From contig CANXME010000294.1 of the NCBI GenBank assembly GCA_948144175.1, positions 1 through 64,000 of the forward strand: DNA of 64,000 nucleotides, written 5' to 3'. Origin of the DNA: Closterium sp. NIES-65. Taxonomy: Eukaryota > Streptophyta > Zygnematophyceae > Desmidiales > Closteriaceae. Positions 26,001 through 36,579 of this stretch are shown here, piece by piece. Each line of letters begins with the position of its first letter. The stretch's first letter is position 1. A program made the translations under genes and the position numbers. The notes below the pieces were generated by a model. It had not been told where the DNA came from, did no database searches, and worked only from the letters and a program-made list of their open reading frames with translations.

Positions 26001-28912
26001 ACCCCCTCCCCCCTCAGGTTCCTGCCCCCTCAGGTGTGTCCCAGGTAGACGCCGTTGACCCGGTCGAGGTTACTGGTGACTCTGGTGCTGCTGCGGGTGC
26101 TGAGCCTGGGGGTGCTGACTCTGGGGGTGCTGTGCGCGGGGGTGCTGAGCCTGGGGGTGCTACTGCTGGGGGTGCTGGGCCTGAGGGTGCTACTGCGGAG
26201 GGTGCGGAGCCTGGGGGTGCTGAGCCGGGGGGTGCTGTGCCTGGAGGTGCTGGGTCTGGGGGTGCTGGGTCGGGAGCTGCTGAGCCTGGGGGTGCTGAGC
26301 TGGGAGCTGCTGCGCCTGGGGGTGCTGCGTCTGGAGCTGCTGAGCCTGGGGTTTCTCCTGCTGCTGCGTCTCGCCGGGAGCCCCTCTCTCCACAGGAGCT
26401 GCGCGAGTGGTTCGCTCGCCGCTGGAGGCGTGCTGCTGAGTCTGGAGGTGCTGCTGGAGCTGGGGCTGGAGCTTCTTCGACCGTCGAGGGTGCGGGTGCT
26501 GCCGGTCCCGGAGCTGCTGGACCTGCGGGTCCTCCTGGAGCTGGGGCTGCTGAGGGCGTTGGTGCTGAGCCTACTGCTGTTGGTCCTGCCGCTGGAGGTG
26601 TGGGTGGCGCTGGTGCTGTCGCTGAGGGTGCTGGTGCTGTCCCTGCTGAGTCTGGAGCTGCCGCGCGGCCTCGGCCGTACTTCGTTCCGCTCCTGCAGCA
26701 GGTTCTTGGTCTTTCTCCTCCAGTAGAGGGTCCACCGCCTGTCCAGTCGCAGTCCCTGCTGGAGCCTTCCTCTCCACTGCCTGCTCCCTCTCCTTACACT
26801 GGTCCTACTGGAGGTCTTGCTGAGCGTCGTGAGCCTGCGTCTCGTCCCGCGTCGCCTGTCCGTGTTGCTCGCGCTAGTGGTCGCAGTTCGCGTCAGCGTC
26901 CTCCTCCTGTCCCTGGCACGCACCGGATGTCTTTACGTCCGTCCACTGCTCCTCTGCGTGCCCCTTTGCCTTCTCCTCCTGAGTCCTCTCTTCCTGCGCT
27001 TGCCGACCCTGAGTCGGACTCTCTTCGTGCTGCCAGTCCTACTGTCACGCGTCTGCTTGCTACTGTCGTCACTGACCCCTCTTTTGAGTCCACTGCTGCG
27101 TCTGCTCTAGTCGCTGAGCTCGTCGACTTTGCTGCTCGCTGTCGTCTCGACTACGCTGCTAGTCTTGTTGCTGAGTCTGCGTCTGTCTGTCCTCCGTCCG
27201 TCGGGGGTGAGTGTGCTCTTGGCACGGACGTCCTAGAGGACAGGCAGGAGGAGTTACAGTGTCTAGCGGCTGCTTCACCTCATCTCGCGTCTGTTCTGCT
27301 TGCCCCTGAGGGAGACCCGGATGCACTAGACATCCCGACTCCGCGTTCTTACGCGGAGGCCGTAGAGGGTCCCTACTCCTCTCAGTGGCAGGCAGCTATG
27401 GATGCAGAGATGGCTTCCTGGAAGTCCACAGGCACCTACGTTGACGCGGTTCCCCCTCCTCGGGCGAACATCGTCAGTGGCATGTGGATCTTCAGGGTGA
27501 AGCGGCCGCCGGGCTCTCCACCTGTCTTCAAGGCACGGTACGTTGCTCGTGGCTTCAGTCAGCGGCAGGGAGTTGACTACTTTCAGACCTTCTCTCCCAC
27601 CCCGAAGATGACTACTCTTCGGGTGCTGCTGCACATAGCCGCTCAGCGCGACTACGAGCTTCACTCTCTCGACTTCAGCACTGCGTTCTTGCAGGGTAGC
27701 CTGCACGAGGAGATCTGGCTTCGCCGTCCACCTGGCTTCACTGGGACTTTCCCTCCTGGCACCCAGTGGAGCCTCCGACGGCCAGTCTACGGTCTCCGCC
27801 AGGCACCGCGTGAGTGGCACGACACACTGAGGACTACGCTTGCGGCTCTTGGGTTTGCTCCTTCTACTGCTGACCCGTCGCTGTTTCTTCGCACCGACAC
27901 TTCCCTGCCGCCGTTCTACATCCTCGTGTACGTCGACGACTTGGTCTTTGCCACAGCGGACACTGCTGGACTCGCCTACGTGAAGTCCGAGCTGCTGAAG
28001 AGACACACGTGCACAGACCTGGGTGAACTGCGCAGCTACCTTGGCTTGCAGATCACTCGGGACAGAGCACGCCGCACCATTACCTTGACTCAGTCACACA
28101 TGGTGCAGCAGGTCCTTCAGCGCTTCGGCTTCACGTACTCCTCGCCTCAGGCCACTCCTCTGCCTACTCGCCACTCACTCTCAGCTCTGCCTTCGGATGA
28201 GTCCGTAGAGTCGAGTGGTCCGTATGCAGAGCTTGTTGGCTGCCTCATGTACCTGATGACCTGCACACGACCTGACCTTGCATACCCTCTGAGCATTCTT
28301 GCACGCTATGTTGTACCTGGGAGACACAGACCGGAGCACATGGCTGCAGCGAAGAGGGTATTGCGCTACCTGTGCAGTACGTCGGGCATGGGGCTAGTGC
28401 TTGGAGGGCGGAGTCCTGTGGTCCTTACCGGCCACGCGGATGCTTCTTGGGCTGACGACCAGGCTACGCAGCGGTCGTCACAGGGTTACACCTTCAGTCT
28501 TGGTTCCGGCTCTGTCTCGTGGCGGTCTACTCGCTCGTCTTCGGTTCTCGGCTCCAGTTGTGAGGCTGAGATCTACGCCGGGGCCATGGCTGCACAGGAG
28601 CTTCGCTGGCTCACCTACCTGCTGACTGACCTTGGAGAGCCGCCTCGTTCTCCTCCAGTGCTGTACGTAGACAACAAGGCCATGCTGGCCTTGTGTCGAG
28701 AGCAGCGCTTGGAGCACAGAACGAAGCACATTGCTCTCCGCTACTTCCTTGCTCGTGAGCTGCAGCAGCGTGGTCAGTTGCGTCTTGCGTACGTGGCCTC
28801 TGAGGCCAACACTGCTGATGTGTTCACCAAGGCACTCGCGCCTTGTGACCATCAGCGCTTCTGCACCCAGCTGGGTCTTGTGCCTGTCTTGCCTCACTTG
28901 CTCTCCTCTTGA
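23009..28912 (+). CDS. Cop1 gag-pol polyprotein (1967 aa)
   Basis: ATG at 23009 (MATPSVLAFDAEGR) is the conserved start in the relatives. Gag spans residues 1-255, then a Gly tract of about 90 residues (258-350). An unusual zinc knuckle follows: C391, C405, H409, C414. Protease has D521 in LDSGASRSFF. Integrase has its HHCC module from H677, then D745 (HMDVWG), D814 (HSDRGGEF) and E850 (NGIAERR). A linker of EPGGA repeats (about 1020-1120) follows. RT starts near 1487 and has YVDD with D1643-D1644. RNase H starts at about 1809 (HADASWADD) and the protein ends FTKAL. No frameshift separates gag from pol, as is usual in copia. All catalytic residues are present. Confidence 0.97.
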   Translation: MATPSVLAFDAEGRAVDFEVWLDDLQLFLQCDRADDLSLFDLTSGASPAPAADADPAVRSKWATRDAAARLAVRRHLPTSERAHFSQYKSAQTLYDAVVARYSSPATAALSRLMLPYLFPDLSAFPTVADLITHLRTSDTRYRAALPAEFCAKNPPPMYIALYYVVARLPDSLRVVRDHFLAVCPTTLTVDLLEKALLAAEKSIVAVGASRGDPRTPIFEGCSPSPLLPSVASAAAADLLGLESVGAASAPSGRRRSSKGKGGKGAGGAGGGGGGGGGGGGGSGGGGGTSGGGGGGGGSSGGDGGGGASGGGGGSGGGGGGGGGGGGGGSGGGSGGGGGGSGRGGTQQRSGGGGGQRSQRQQQQRSRDIPSPQQLREWYAGRQRGGGTGPCTYVLRSGDRAGEQCGGAHATQRCFGRLTDAWRQQFPGASEIPRWDELLRAGVAIFDLDFDAILTAMYVVDYSEENEGYRYFQPDPGIGTAALGACEAAALGASASALSGTGETALSGTESSSSSLTFTLDSGASRSFFRDRTTLTPLGRPVAVSLADPSGGPVLSHFSTVLPCPAAPSGTLSGLYLPSFSTNLVSGADLQDGGVHQFTPASQRVTHCTEARTGRHLATFSRRPGSSLYTLTVESPPVPASGQVAASGQVLAAASRSGPESAPCSCRLLSHETLLWHHRLGHPSLPRLRSMASRVLVSGLPQSLPPLPSGPGPSCVPCVEGRLRATPHSSHFPPTEAPLQTLHMDVWGPAPVRGQGYERYFLLVVDDYSRYTTVLPLRSKGAVTEVLIDWIREARLQLRKSFGSDFPVLRLHSDRGGEFSSRLLRDYCRARGIRQTFTLPDSPQQNGIAERRIGMVMDVARTSMMHAAAPHFLWPFAVRYAAHQLNLHPRVSRPAMSPALLWTGKVGDASVFRVWGSRAFVRDLSADKLSPRATPCVFLGFPTDAPGWQFYHPSSRRVLSSQDVTFDESVPFYRLFPYRTPSLPPPPDFLVPVPPPVDPLPPQVPAPSGVSQVDAVDPVEVTGDSGAAAGAEPGGADSGGAVRGGAEPGGATAGGAGPEGATAEGAEPGGAEPGGAVPGGAGSGGAGSGAAEPGGAELGAAAPGGAASGAAEPGVSPAAASRREPLSPQELREWFARRWRRAAESGGAAGAGAGASSTVEGAGAAGPGAAGPAGPPGAGAAEGVGAEPTAVGPAAGGVGGAGAVAEGAGAVPAESGAAARPRPYFVPLLQQVLGLSPPVEGPPPVQSQSLLEPSSPLPAPSPYTGPTGGLAERREPASRPASPVRVARASGRSSRQRPPPVPGTHRMSLRPSTAPLRAPLPSPPESSLPALADPESDSLRAASPTVTRLLATVVTDPSFESTAASALVAELVDFAARCRLDYAASLVAESASVCPPSVGGECALGTDVLEDRQEELQCLAAASPHLASVLLAPEGDPDALDIPTPRSYAEAVEGPYSSQWQAAMDAEMASWKSTGTYVDAVPPPRANIVSGMWIFRVKRPPGSPPVFKARYVARGFSQRQGVDYFQTFSPTPKMTTLRVLLHIAAQRDYELHSLDFSTAFLQGSLHEEIWLRRPPGFTGTFPPGTQWSLRRPVYGLRQAPREWHDTLRTTLAALGFAPSTADPSLFLRTDTSLPPFYILVYVDDLVFATADTAGLAYVKSELLKRHTCTDLGELRSYLGLQITRDRARRTITLTQSHMVQQVLQRFGFTYSSPQATPLPTRHSLSALPSDESVESSGPYAELVGCLMYLMTCTRPDLAYPLSILARYVVPGRHRPEHMAAAKRVLRYLCSTSGMGLVLGGRSPVVLTGHADASWADDQATQRSSQGYTFSLGSGSVSWRSTRSSSVLGSSCEAEIYAGAMAAQELRWLTYLLTDLGEPPRSPPVLYVDNKAMLALCREQRLEHRTKHIALRYFLARELQQRGQLRLAYVASEANTADVFTKALAPCDHQRFCTQLGLVPVLPHLLSS

Positions 28913-29118
28913 CTTCTCTTGTACTGTGACATATATATATGCCTGCTCTTGCTTGTCTAGTTTTATATATATGTCTGTACTCCTGCATGTGAACTGGCCT
29001 CTGGCCCTACTCTTGTGCTCGGACTGTGTGGTGACTTTGTGATCCACCCTGAGCTTGCTTTGTTTTGCTTGACTGGTCTTGTGACCCCTTGTTCTCCCCC
29101 ACTTTGCCTATGGGGGTG
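28913..29118 (+). other. Cop1 3' untranslated region and polypurine tract
   Basis: AT-rich with ATATATAT runs, then TATGGGGGTG immediately before the LTR. The same tail is found in CopF (41243-41453) and, inverted, CopE and NonC. Confidence 0.85.
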
Positions 29119-29246
29119 TGTCAGATTTATATGACATAGTTGCTGTAGGCTATAGTGGGGTAGCACACATGGGGTACAGGTTTTCTAGGGTTGTATTTGT
29201 ACCCAATCTTTCCTTAGTCATTTCATTCCTGTTCTTCAGTTTCACA
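29119..29246 (+). repeat. Cop1 3' LTR
   Basis: 128 bp, identical to 21942-22069. Confidence 0.97.
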
Positions 29247-29251
29247 GTGAT

Positions 29252-29760
29252 GATTGGCTCTAGTCGTGTCCTGCTGGCTGGGCGGTTGCGAGGCAGTTGG
29301 CTGATGGATGGGACGTATGGGCAAAGCAGGCTGACGTGGAATAACGGGCTGATGTACTAGTCAGCAGGGAGGAGGAGGTGGGCAGTGACAGGGGTGATCA
29401 TATGGCTAATGCGAAATGGCCTACAATATTGGGGGCGTACTTTTGGAGTGACGGGCAGGCGGAGGTTCTGGGTGTCAAGTAAGACGGGGTCGTCGGGCTA
29501 ATAAACAACAGGTTGGCGGTGGCGGTCGGCGTTGCGTTTAGCCATGATGTTTGATTTTTTAATTGCGTCTGCTGCTCGGATCCGTGCTGCCTGTAAAATT
29601 TCTGCGAATTGTTGCGCGCGTGGCACCGGGTTGCCATGATTCAGGGTCATGGGTACTGTGGGGTCTTGTCCATAGTTCAGGTAAAACGATGACTGTTGGG
29701 TTGTTGCTGTTGTTATAACTGAAGGATCGAAGTGGATAGGATAAGTCTGCTAAGTTGAGG
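29252..29760 (-). pseudogene. GypH integrase C-terminal fragment
   Basis: In shifting minus frames: SYNNSNN, LNYGQDPT, NGNPVPRAQQF-like NHGNPVPRAQQF, ARIRAADAIKKSNIMAKRNA, LDTQNLRLPV and FHVSLL. These are the gypsy integrase C-terminus and GPY/F region that precede the chromodomain at 21758-21941. Frameshifts and stops are frequent. The upstream part of GypH is not in the window; CopB adjoins it. Confidence 0.75.
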
Positions 29761-29841
29761 GAAGACAATGAACTCTTAATAGTGACCTTGTTAATAATAG
29801 TTTGAAAGAAAACAAGATGATTAACAGATATGAGTACAAGG

Positions 29842-31161
29842 TGTCAAGAACTAGAAGAAGAGAGATTGCACTAGCAGGCAGAGGGGATACAAATACGAAA
29901 CCCTAACAGGGCTGTACTCACTACTGAGTACCCCACTGCAGACTATACAATATTAACATTTTGACACACCCCCATAAGCAAAGTGGGGTGTAATCAGCAC
30001 AACAAGCAGCCATAGAGCAAGTTCACAAATTAGCCCTAGTGCCAGACATAGCAAAGGGGAAGTGAGGAGGAGGAGGGACTACGAGAGGAGGGGAGTTGGG
30101 AGGCGGCAGGTGAAGCTGTTGACACACAGGCAACGGAGCAACTGGCACACTGGCTACCGGAGCAAGGGCCCCGGACTACTGGAGCAACTGGCTCCGCGGC
30201 TAGACGAGCGGCTGGAGCAACGGACCCACGGGCGACTGGAGCAACGGGCTCACGTGCTACCGGAGCAAGGGCCCTGGACTACTGGAGCAGGAGGCGACAC
30301 AGCGGCTACCTCTTTTCCAACCTCCCCCCATTGTCCCCAAACCCTTTTCTCACATCCCCCCCAGCTAGCGCCACTCCCCAACCTCACCCACTCCATCCCC
30401 CCCCTTAGCGACAGCTGTAGCAGTGGGAGAGAGAGGAGGAGGAGGGGCAGCTGGTCACGCACTCCCACCACCCCCATACCCCCCCTTACCCTTGCCACCC
30501 CCATACCCTCCACACGGCTGCACTCGCAACAGGAAGTCGAAGGAGGAGGGGGGGAGGGAAGGCGGCGTCGCGACGTGCAGGGTGCGGGCGGGCTGCCGGG
30601 TCCAGGAGGGGCGGCACGCAGGTCCCCAGGGGCGGCGCACGGGTCCAGCAGGGGCGGCGCGCAGGTCCCGCAGGGCGTCACATGGGTCCAGCGGTGCAGC
30701 GCGCGGGCCCCGCAGGGCGTCGCGCGGGTCCAGCGGGGGGCGGCGCATGAGTCCCGCAGGGCGTTGCGCGGGTCCAGCGAGGCAGCGCGCGGGTCCCGCA
30801 GGGCGTTGCGCGGGTCCAACAGGGGCGGCGCGCGCGTCCCACGGGGCGGGGCACGGGTCAAGTGGGGCGACGCGCCGAGCAGAAAACCGCCAACTGCCGC
30901 GCGCCCCGAGCGCGCGGCACACAAAAAGCGTCGCGCGCCCGGGGCGCGCGATAGGCAGGACAGCAACGGAAGCATAGGGTGGGCCCATAGGCCAGGATCG
31001 AACGAGCTTTGAAACCATGTCAAGAACTAACGAGGAGGGATGTGAACAGCAGAAGAGAGATTGCACTAGCAGGCAGAGGGGATACAAATACGAAACCCTA
31101 ACAGAGTTGTACTCACTACTTAATACCCCACTACAGACTAGACAATATTAGCATTCTGACA
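29842..31161 (-). mobile_element. NonC: complete non-autonomous copia-type element
   Basis: LTR-like direct repeats at 29842-29964 and 31018-31161 both begin TGTCAAGAACTA and end CTGACA or TTGACA. The left copy lacks about 21 bp. Target duplication CAAGG lies at 29837-29841 and 31162-31166. The minus-strand primer site is TGGTTTCAAAGC (31017-31006) and the polypurine tract TATGGGGGTG borders 29964. The interior (29965-31005) has no gag or pol domain, only GC-rich repeats (GCGCGGGTCC) like the autonomous leaders. Long open frames there on both strands are composition artefacts. Confidence 0.9.
30961..31017 (+). other. Initiator-tRNA-like imprint in NonC leader
   Basis: Plus strand shows CAACGGAAGC, GGTGGGCCCATAG, CCAGGATCGAA and GAAACCA in tRNA-iMet order. 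This parallels the D-arm, anticodon region, T-arm and 3' end of plant initiator tRNA, with gaps. Only the last 12 nt are the conventional primer site. Confidence 0.7.
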
Positions 31162-31496
31162 CAAGGGTCTAAATAGCAATCTAGCTAGCCATGTACTCTA
31201 AGGGGTACATTCCTTTATTAACTGAATTACATTGCTACAGTAACCACGACAATTGCTCTTCTTGACAGTTACCATGTTGCATCGCGTAATTACCAAGTGC
31301 GGTTATTGGAGATCAAGAGTCACAACCGTTGACTATCTTTCGACTGTTGACCTTCGAGTGACTCTCGATCTTCCGCATGCTCTATATGAGCTATTGCGGT
31401 ACTAGTACAGATGCGTTGCTTCGTTATGGAGTGACGTGTGGATGGAGAGCCTTCGAGAATGTTACGATAACCTGATGTTTATTCCAATAATCCCCT

Positions 31497-32253
31497 TCAT
31501 TTATGAAGATAAGCCACGTGGAATTTCTTTAAGATCCCGTAGAGGTCGATGCAATGCTGAAACTTCTGACGTGGCAGCTTCTTGGTCAAGAAATCTGCTG
31601 CCATGTCACCAGTTGGGCAGTAGGTGAGTTTGACCTTGCCTTTGTCGATTTTGTCCTTGACAAAAAAGTAACGAAGTTCAATGTGTTTTGTGTGGTTCAC
31701 GAAGGCGGGCTTGTTCGCGATCTTGATCGTGTTCTGATTGTCACAGAGTAACGTGAAGTGCTCGTTCATCGTCACTTTCACTTCTTGCAGGAGCTCCATC
31801 AGGTATAGTCCTTTGCGAACAGCTGCACTAGCGGCGATGAACTCAACTTCGGCTGACGAAAGCGCGATGAGCTTCTGCTTCTGGGAGTTCCAAGAGATGA
31901 GTCCAGCAGGTTGGAGCTGAAAAATGAATCCTTTGCGGGAGCGTCTGTTGTCAATATCTCCTGCGTGATCTACGTCTACGTAGCAATAGAGCTGTAGGGT
32001 AACGGTTAGGTTAGCTTCGTAGGTGAGTTTGACGTCAGGGGTAGAGACAAAGTATTGAAATGCTCGGAGTAGATCCAGTAGATTCTCCCCTTCAGGTACT
32101 GGGCAAGGTGGCTCGCGATGTAGGAGAGATCGGGGCGGCACGTGATGGCGGCGAACAGGAGGCATCCCAGCTGCTGTTGGTAGAGCCGATGATCGTCGAC
32201 TCAGAGCGGCATGGTATCGGGTTCGTGATTAGGAGGAGGAGTGCGAAAGGGGG
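31497..32253 (-). pseudogene. CopB RNase H and RT C-terminus
   Basis: The minus frame gives YVDVDHAGDIDNRRS, LIALSSAEVEFIAASAAVRKG, CDNQNTIKIANKP, TKHIELRYFFVKD and ADFLTKKLP. It is close to CopA RNase H at nearly every block. The polypurine tract is AATGAAGGGGATT at about 31488-31502. The upstream part continues at 41653 beyond NonD. Confidence 0.85.
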
Positions 32254-33894
32254 TGTTAAGATAGGAGCATAAGTGGTAGTTGAGTTTTAAGTAGGGCCTA
32301 GGCTTAGTAGCCTAGGCCAAGAGGAAGTCGAGAGAGTTGTGAAGGAGAAAGGATGTGTTCACTATAGGCTCAAGAGTACATATAGCAAACAAAGCTAGCA
32401 AGGTGCACCACCAACAATGTAACACTACACTAACTATTGCTACAAGTAGTTTATATAAGAAATGTATTTCAACACACCCCCTAAACTGCTTGCAGCAGGA
32501 AGCCAATGCAGAGACACCCCCTGAAGGGGTACACCAAGCGTAGCAAAAGGAGAGAGCAAGTGAGGAGGAGGATGCGGGACTGTGAGAGGAGTGGAGATGA
32601 GAGGCGACGACGGGAGCTGCAGACACACGGCGCAACTGGAGCAACTGGCACACGGGCAACTGGAGCAACAGGCACACTGGCAACTGGAGCAACTAGCACA
32701 CAGGCAACTGGAGTAACTGGCTCCGCGGCTAAACAAGCGGCACGAGCAACTGACCCACGGGCGACTGGAGCAACAGGCTCACGGGCGACTGGAGCGACGG
32801 GCTCACGGGCGACTGGCACAACGGTCTCACGGGTGACTGGAGCTGCTGGCTTCACGGCGCCCACCTCCACTCAACCTCCCCCACCTGTCCCACACTCATC
32901 ACCCCCACACTCGCCACCCCCATACCTCTCACATTCATCACCCCCACACCCGCCACCCCCATACCCACCCCCCCCACGGCTGCACCGGGTCCAGGAGCAG
33001 CTGCTGCAGTGGCGGCTGCTCCAGGGGCGGCTGCTCCAGGGGCGGCTGCTCCAGAGGCCAGGGGCGGGTCCTGCAGTAGCGGCTGCTCCAGTGGCCAGGG
33101 GCGGCTGCTCCAGGGGCCAGGGGCGGCTGCAAATGCGGCTGTTCCAGGGGCCAGGGGTGGCTGCTGCAGTGGCGGCTGCTCCAGGGGCCAGAGGCGGCTG
33201 CAGGTGCGGCTGCTCCAGGGGCCAGGGGCGGCTGCTGCAACGGCGGCTGCTCCAGGGGCCAGGGGCTGCTGCTGCAGGGCTAGCTGCTCCAGGGGCGGCT
33301 GCTGCAGTGGCGGCTACTCCAGGGACGGCTGCTCCAGGGGCGGCTGCTGCTGGGGCTGCTGCTGCAGGGGCGGCATCACCGGTGCAAAGCAGGCCCGCGC
33401 GCTGCTGCAAAGCAGGCGCGGGCGCAGGGGAGGCAGAGGCGGCGGCCAGGGGGGGGGGGCGCCGCGACGAGCAGGTGGCGGGGCCACGAAAGGCGGCGAC
33501 GGGGCCGAAAAGGGCGGCGACAGGGCCGAGAAAGGCGGCGACGGGGCCGCTAAAGGCGACAACGGGGCCGCAAAGGGCGGCGACGGGGCCGCTAGAGGCG
33601 GCAACGGGGCCGCTAGTGGCGGCGACGGGGCCGCTAGTGGCGGCGACGGGGCCGAGAGGGGGCCTCGAGGGGCCGAGAAGGGGCGGCGACGGGGCCGCAA
33701 AGGGGCTGCGAATGGCCGAGAAGGGCGGCGACGAGGCCGTTAGGGGCGGCGACGAGGCCGCGAAGGGGCCGCGAGGGTACGGGCGGGCAGAACAGGCCCG
33801 CGCGAAGACCTGGGGTAGGCGCACAGGTGGCGTTAAAGCAGGCCGTGCGCGAGACAAAAATCGCCACGCGCCCGAGGCGCGCGACCGGAAGGAA

Positions 33895-33950
33895 AGTAGC
33901 GGAAGCGTAAGGCGGGCCCACAGGCCAGGACGTAACAAGCTCTAATGCCA
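33895..33950 (+). other. Initiator-tRNA-like imprint in NonD leader
   Basis: Plus strand shows GTAGCGGAAGCG, GGCGGGCCCA, CAGGCCAGGA, CGTAACAAGCTCTAATGCCA in order. These match plant tRNA-iMet from about nucleotide 12 to its CCA end apart from a deleted anticodon-stem segment and scattered changes. Confidence 0.75.
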
Positions 33951-35251
33951 TGTTAAGATAGGAGCATAAGTGGTAGTTGAGTTTTAAGTAGGGCCTAGGC
34001 TTAGTAGCCTAGGCCAAGAGGAAGTCGAGAGAGTTGTGAAGAAGAAAGGATGTGTTCACTATAGGCATAAGAGTGCATATAGCAAACAAAGCTAGCAAGG
34101 TGTGTCAGATTTATATGACATAGCTGTTGTAGGCTATAGTGGGGTACGACTTTCTAGGGTTTGTACTTGTACCCAACTTTCCCTTAGTCAATTCATTCTC
34201 ATTCATTCTCACATGGTATCGAGCAGGTTCCCCTATGGGAACTGTTCCTAGGGCCCACCACCTTTGTTTTTCCTGCTCGGAGCGCGCTCTACTCTGCCTG
34301 AGTCGTGCTCCCCTCTTTCGACCCTGTCGCGCCGCCTTAGCGGCCCCGTCACGTCGCGCCGCCCTAGCGGCCGCGTCGCGCCGCCCTCGCGGCCCTGTCG
34401 CGCCGCCCTCGCGGCTGCGTCGCGTCGCGCCGCCCTCGCAGCCCGTTCGCGCCGCCCTAGCGGCCCTTTCGTGACGCCCTCGCGGCCTCTTCAAGCCGCC
34501 CTCGCGACCCCCCCCCCTCCTAGCCGCCCTAGCGGCCCCGTCGCCTACCTCTGCGGCCCCGCCCACCCCCCCCCCCCCTTTCCGGCCCCGGCGGCGCCCT
34601 TCCCGGCCTCCGCGCCGCCTCTGCTGGCCCCGGCGCCTACCCTGCGGCCCCGGCGCCTACCCTGCGGCCCCGTCGCCTACCCTGCGGCCCCGGCGCCTAC
34701 CCTGCGGCCCCGTCGCCTACCCTGCGGCCCCGTCGCCTACCTTGCAGCCCCGGCGCCTACACTACGGCCATGTCGCCTACCCTGCGGCCCCGTCGCCTAC
34801 CATGCGGCCCCGGTGCCTACCCTGCTGCCCCGGCGCCTACCCTACAGCCCCAGTGCCTACCCTGCGGCCCCGGTGCTACCCTTCCCGGCCCCGGCGCCGC
34901 CTCTACCGGCCCCGCCGCCGTCCCCACGCGGCCGCCGGCGCCGCCGAGCTACTGTCGAGCCGCCCGAGCCACCCGAGCCGCCCAAGCCGCCGCGCCACCT
35001 GAGCCACCCGAGCCGCCGTACCGCCGAGCCGCCCGAGCCGCCAGAGCCGCCGAGACGCCGAGCCGCAGTTGCTGCCGAGCCGCCGTACCGCCGAGTCGCC
35101 CTAGCCACCAGAGCCGCCGAGTCGCCGAGCTGCGTTTCCTGCCAAGCCGCCGAGCCGCCAAGCCGCCCGAGCCACCCTGTCTGGTAAGAGTAGCGCCTCT
35201 ATCACTGCACTGCCCTTACCCTACTGTTCGCGCTGCTAGTCTACTGCTGTC

Positions 35252-36484
35252 ATGGCTACCCCTAGTATCCTCGCTTTTGACGCTGAGGGTCGGGCCATTG
35301 ACTTTGACGTCTGGGTAGATGACCTGCAGCTTTTCCTATAGTGCGATAGGGCAGACGGTCTCTCCCTCTTTGACCTCACTTCTGGTGCCTCTCCTGCCCC
35401 TGCTGCTGATGCTGACGCCACTGCTCGCTCACAGTGGGCCACACGCGATGCTAGTGCACGTCTTGCTATGCGTCACCACCTGCCTACCTCTGAGCGTGCA
35501 CACTTTAGCCAGTACAAAAGTGCTCAGACCTTGTACGACGCTGTAGTTGCACGCTACTCCTCCCCTGCCACTGCTGCACTGAGCCGCCTCATGCTACCGT
35601 ACCTCTTCCCTGACCTTGCTGCCTTTCCCACGGTTGCTGACCTCATTGCGCATCTCTGCACTAGTGACACTCGCTACCGCGCTGCGCTTCTTGCTGAGTT
35701 CTGCGCCAAGAACCCCCCCCCCCCATGTACATCACGCTCTACTACATAGTCACTCGGCTCCCTGACTCTCTCCGCGAAGTTAGGGACCACTTCCTCTCAG
35801 TTTGCCCCACCTCTCTCACCGTTGACCTCCTCAAGAAGGCCCTCCTAGTGGCAGAGAAGAGCATAGTCGCTGTAGGAGCCTCTCGTGGTGACCCTCGCAC
35901 CCCCGTCTTTGAGGGGTGTTCCCCCTCCCCCCTTTTGCCCTCTGTTGCCTCTGCTGCTGCGGCCGACCTCGCTGGTTTCGAGTCGGTCGGCGCTGCGTCT
36001 GCCCCGAGCGGGAGACGCCGCACCGGCAAGGGCAAGGGGGGCAAGGGCGCTGGAGGGGCTGGAGGGGGTGGCGGAGGTGGCAGTGGCGGCAGTGGAGGGG
36101 GTGGGGGTGGTGGTGGGAGTGGTGGCGGGGGTGGAGGTGTCGGTGGCGGCAGTGGAGGCGGAGGCGGAGGCGGCGGTGGCGGTGGGGGCGGAGGTGGCAG
36201 AGGTGGCGGCGGAGAAGGAGGCGGCGGCGGAGGCGGCGGGGCTGGTCGGGGTGGCGCTGCGCAGAGGGTCGGCTCCGGTGGTGGTCAGCGCCAGCAGCAG
36301 CAGCGCACTCGTGACATCCCCCCCCCTCAGCAGCTCCGTGAGTGGTACGCTGCACGCCAGCGGGGTGGGGGTACTGGTCCGTACACCTACGTTCTACGCA
36401 ACAGCGACCGCGCGGGTAAGCAGTGCGGGGGTGCGCACTCCACCCAGCGCTGCTTTGGCCTCCTTGCGGACGCTTGGTGTCACT
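35252..36484 (+). pseudogene. CopF gag (stops and frameshift)
   Basis: MATPSILAFDAEGRAIDFDV starts at 35252, but a TAG follows at about 35339 where Cop1 has CAG. A run of 12 C near 35712 (10 in Cop1) shifts the frame. A Gly tract (36050-36245) and the knuckle YTYVLRNSDRAGKQCGGAH follow; the first Cys of the knuckle is Tyr. A TAG at 36484 ends this part. Confidence 0.85.
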
Positions 36485-36579
36485 AGTTTCCTGAGGCCAC
36501 TGAGATCCCTCGCTGCGGCGAGCTGTCTAGGGCGGGAGTAGCTATCTTTGACCTTCACTTTGATGCTATTCTTGCTGCC

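Larger units (their letters stand above)
21942..29246 (+). mobile_element. Cop1: intact Ty1/copia retrotransposon
   Basis: Identical 128-bp LTRs (21942-22069, 29119-29246) flank a single uninterrupted gag-pol frame. GTGAT is duplicated on both sides (21937-21941, 29247-29251). Zero LTR differences and a complete polyprotein with all catalytic residues imply a very recent, possibly still active copy. It sits in the chromodomain of an older minus-strand gypsy. CopE, CopF, CopJ and CopK are relatives with the same architecture. Confidence 0.97.
29761..31490 (-). repeat. CopB 3' LTR, split by NonC
   Basis: The pieces 29761-29841 and 31162-31490 together are about 406 bp. They contain CTAGCTAGCCATGTAC and GGTACATTCC, which match the CopA LTR in inverse orientation. 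The outer end near 29761 is estimated, because the sequence diverges from CopA there. Confidence 0.7.

Noticed and set aside
30062..31023. Open frames of 250-316 codons on both strands in NonC
   Set aside because: GC-rich repeats lacking stops in several frames; no domain, biased Ala/Arg/Pro composition.
32506..33945. 479-codon frame in NonD
   Set aside because: Same composition effect; TGAT and AAAPGA-type repeats only, and the element runs on the other strand.
34264..35318. Pro-rich frame in the CopF leader as a gene
   Set aside because: Leader repeat; the true gag start is at 35252 in another frame.
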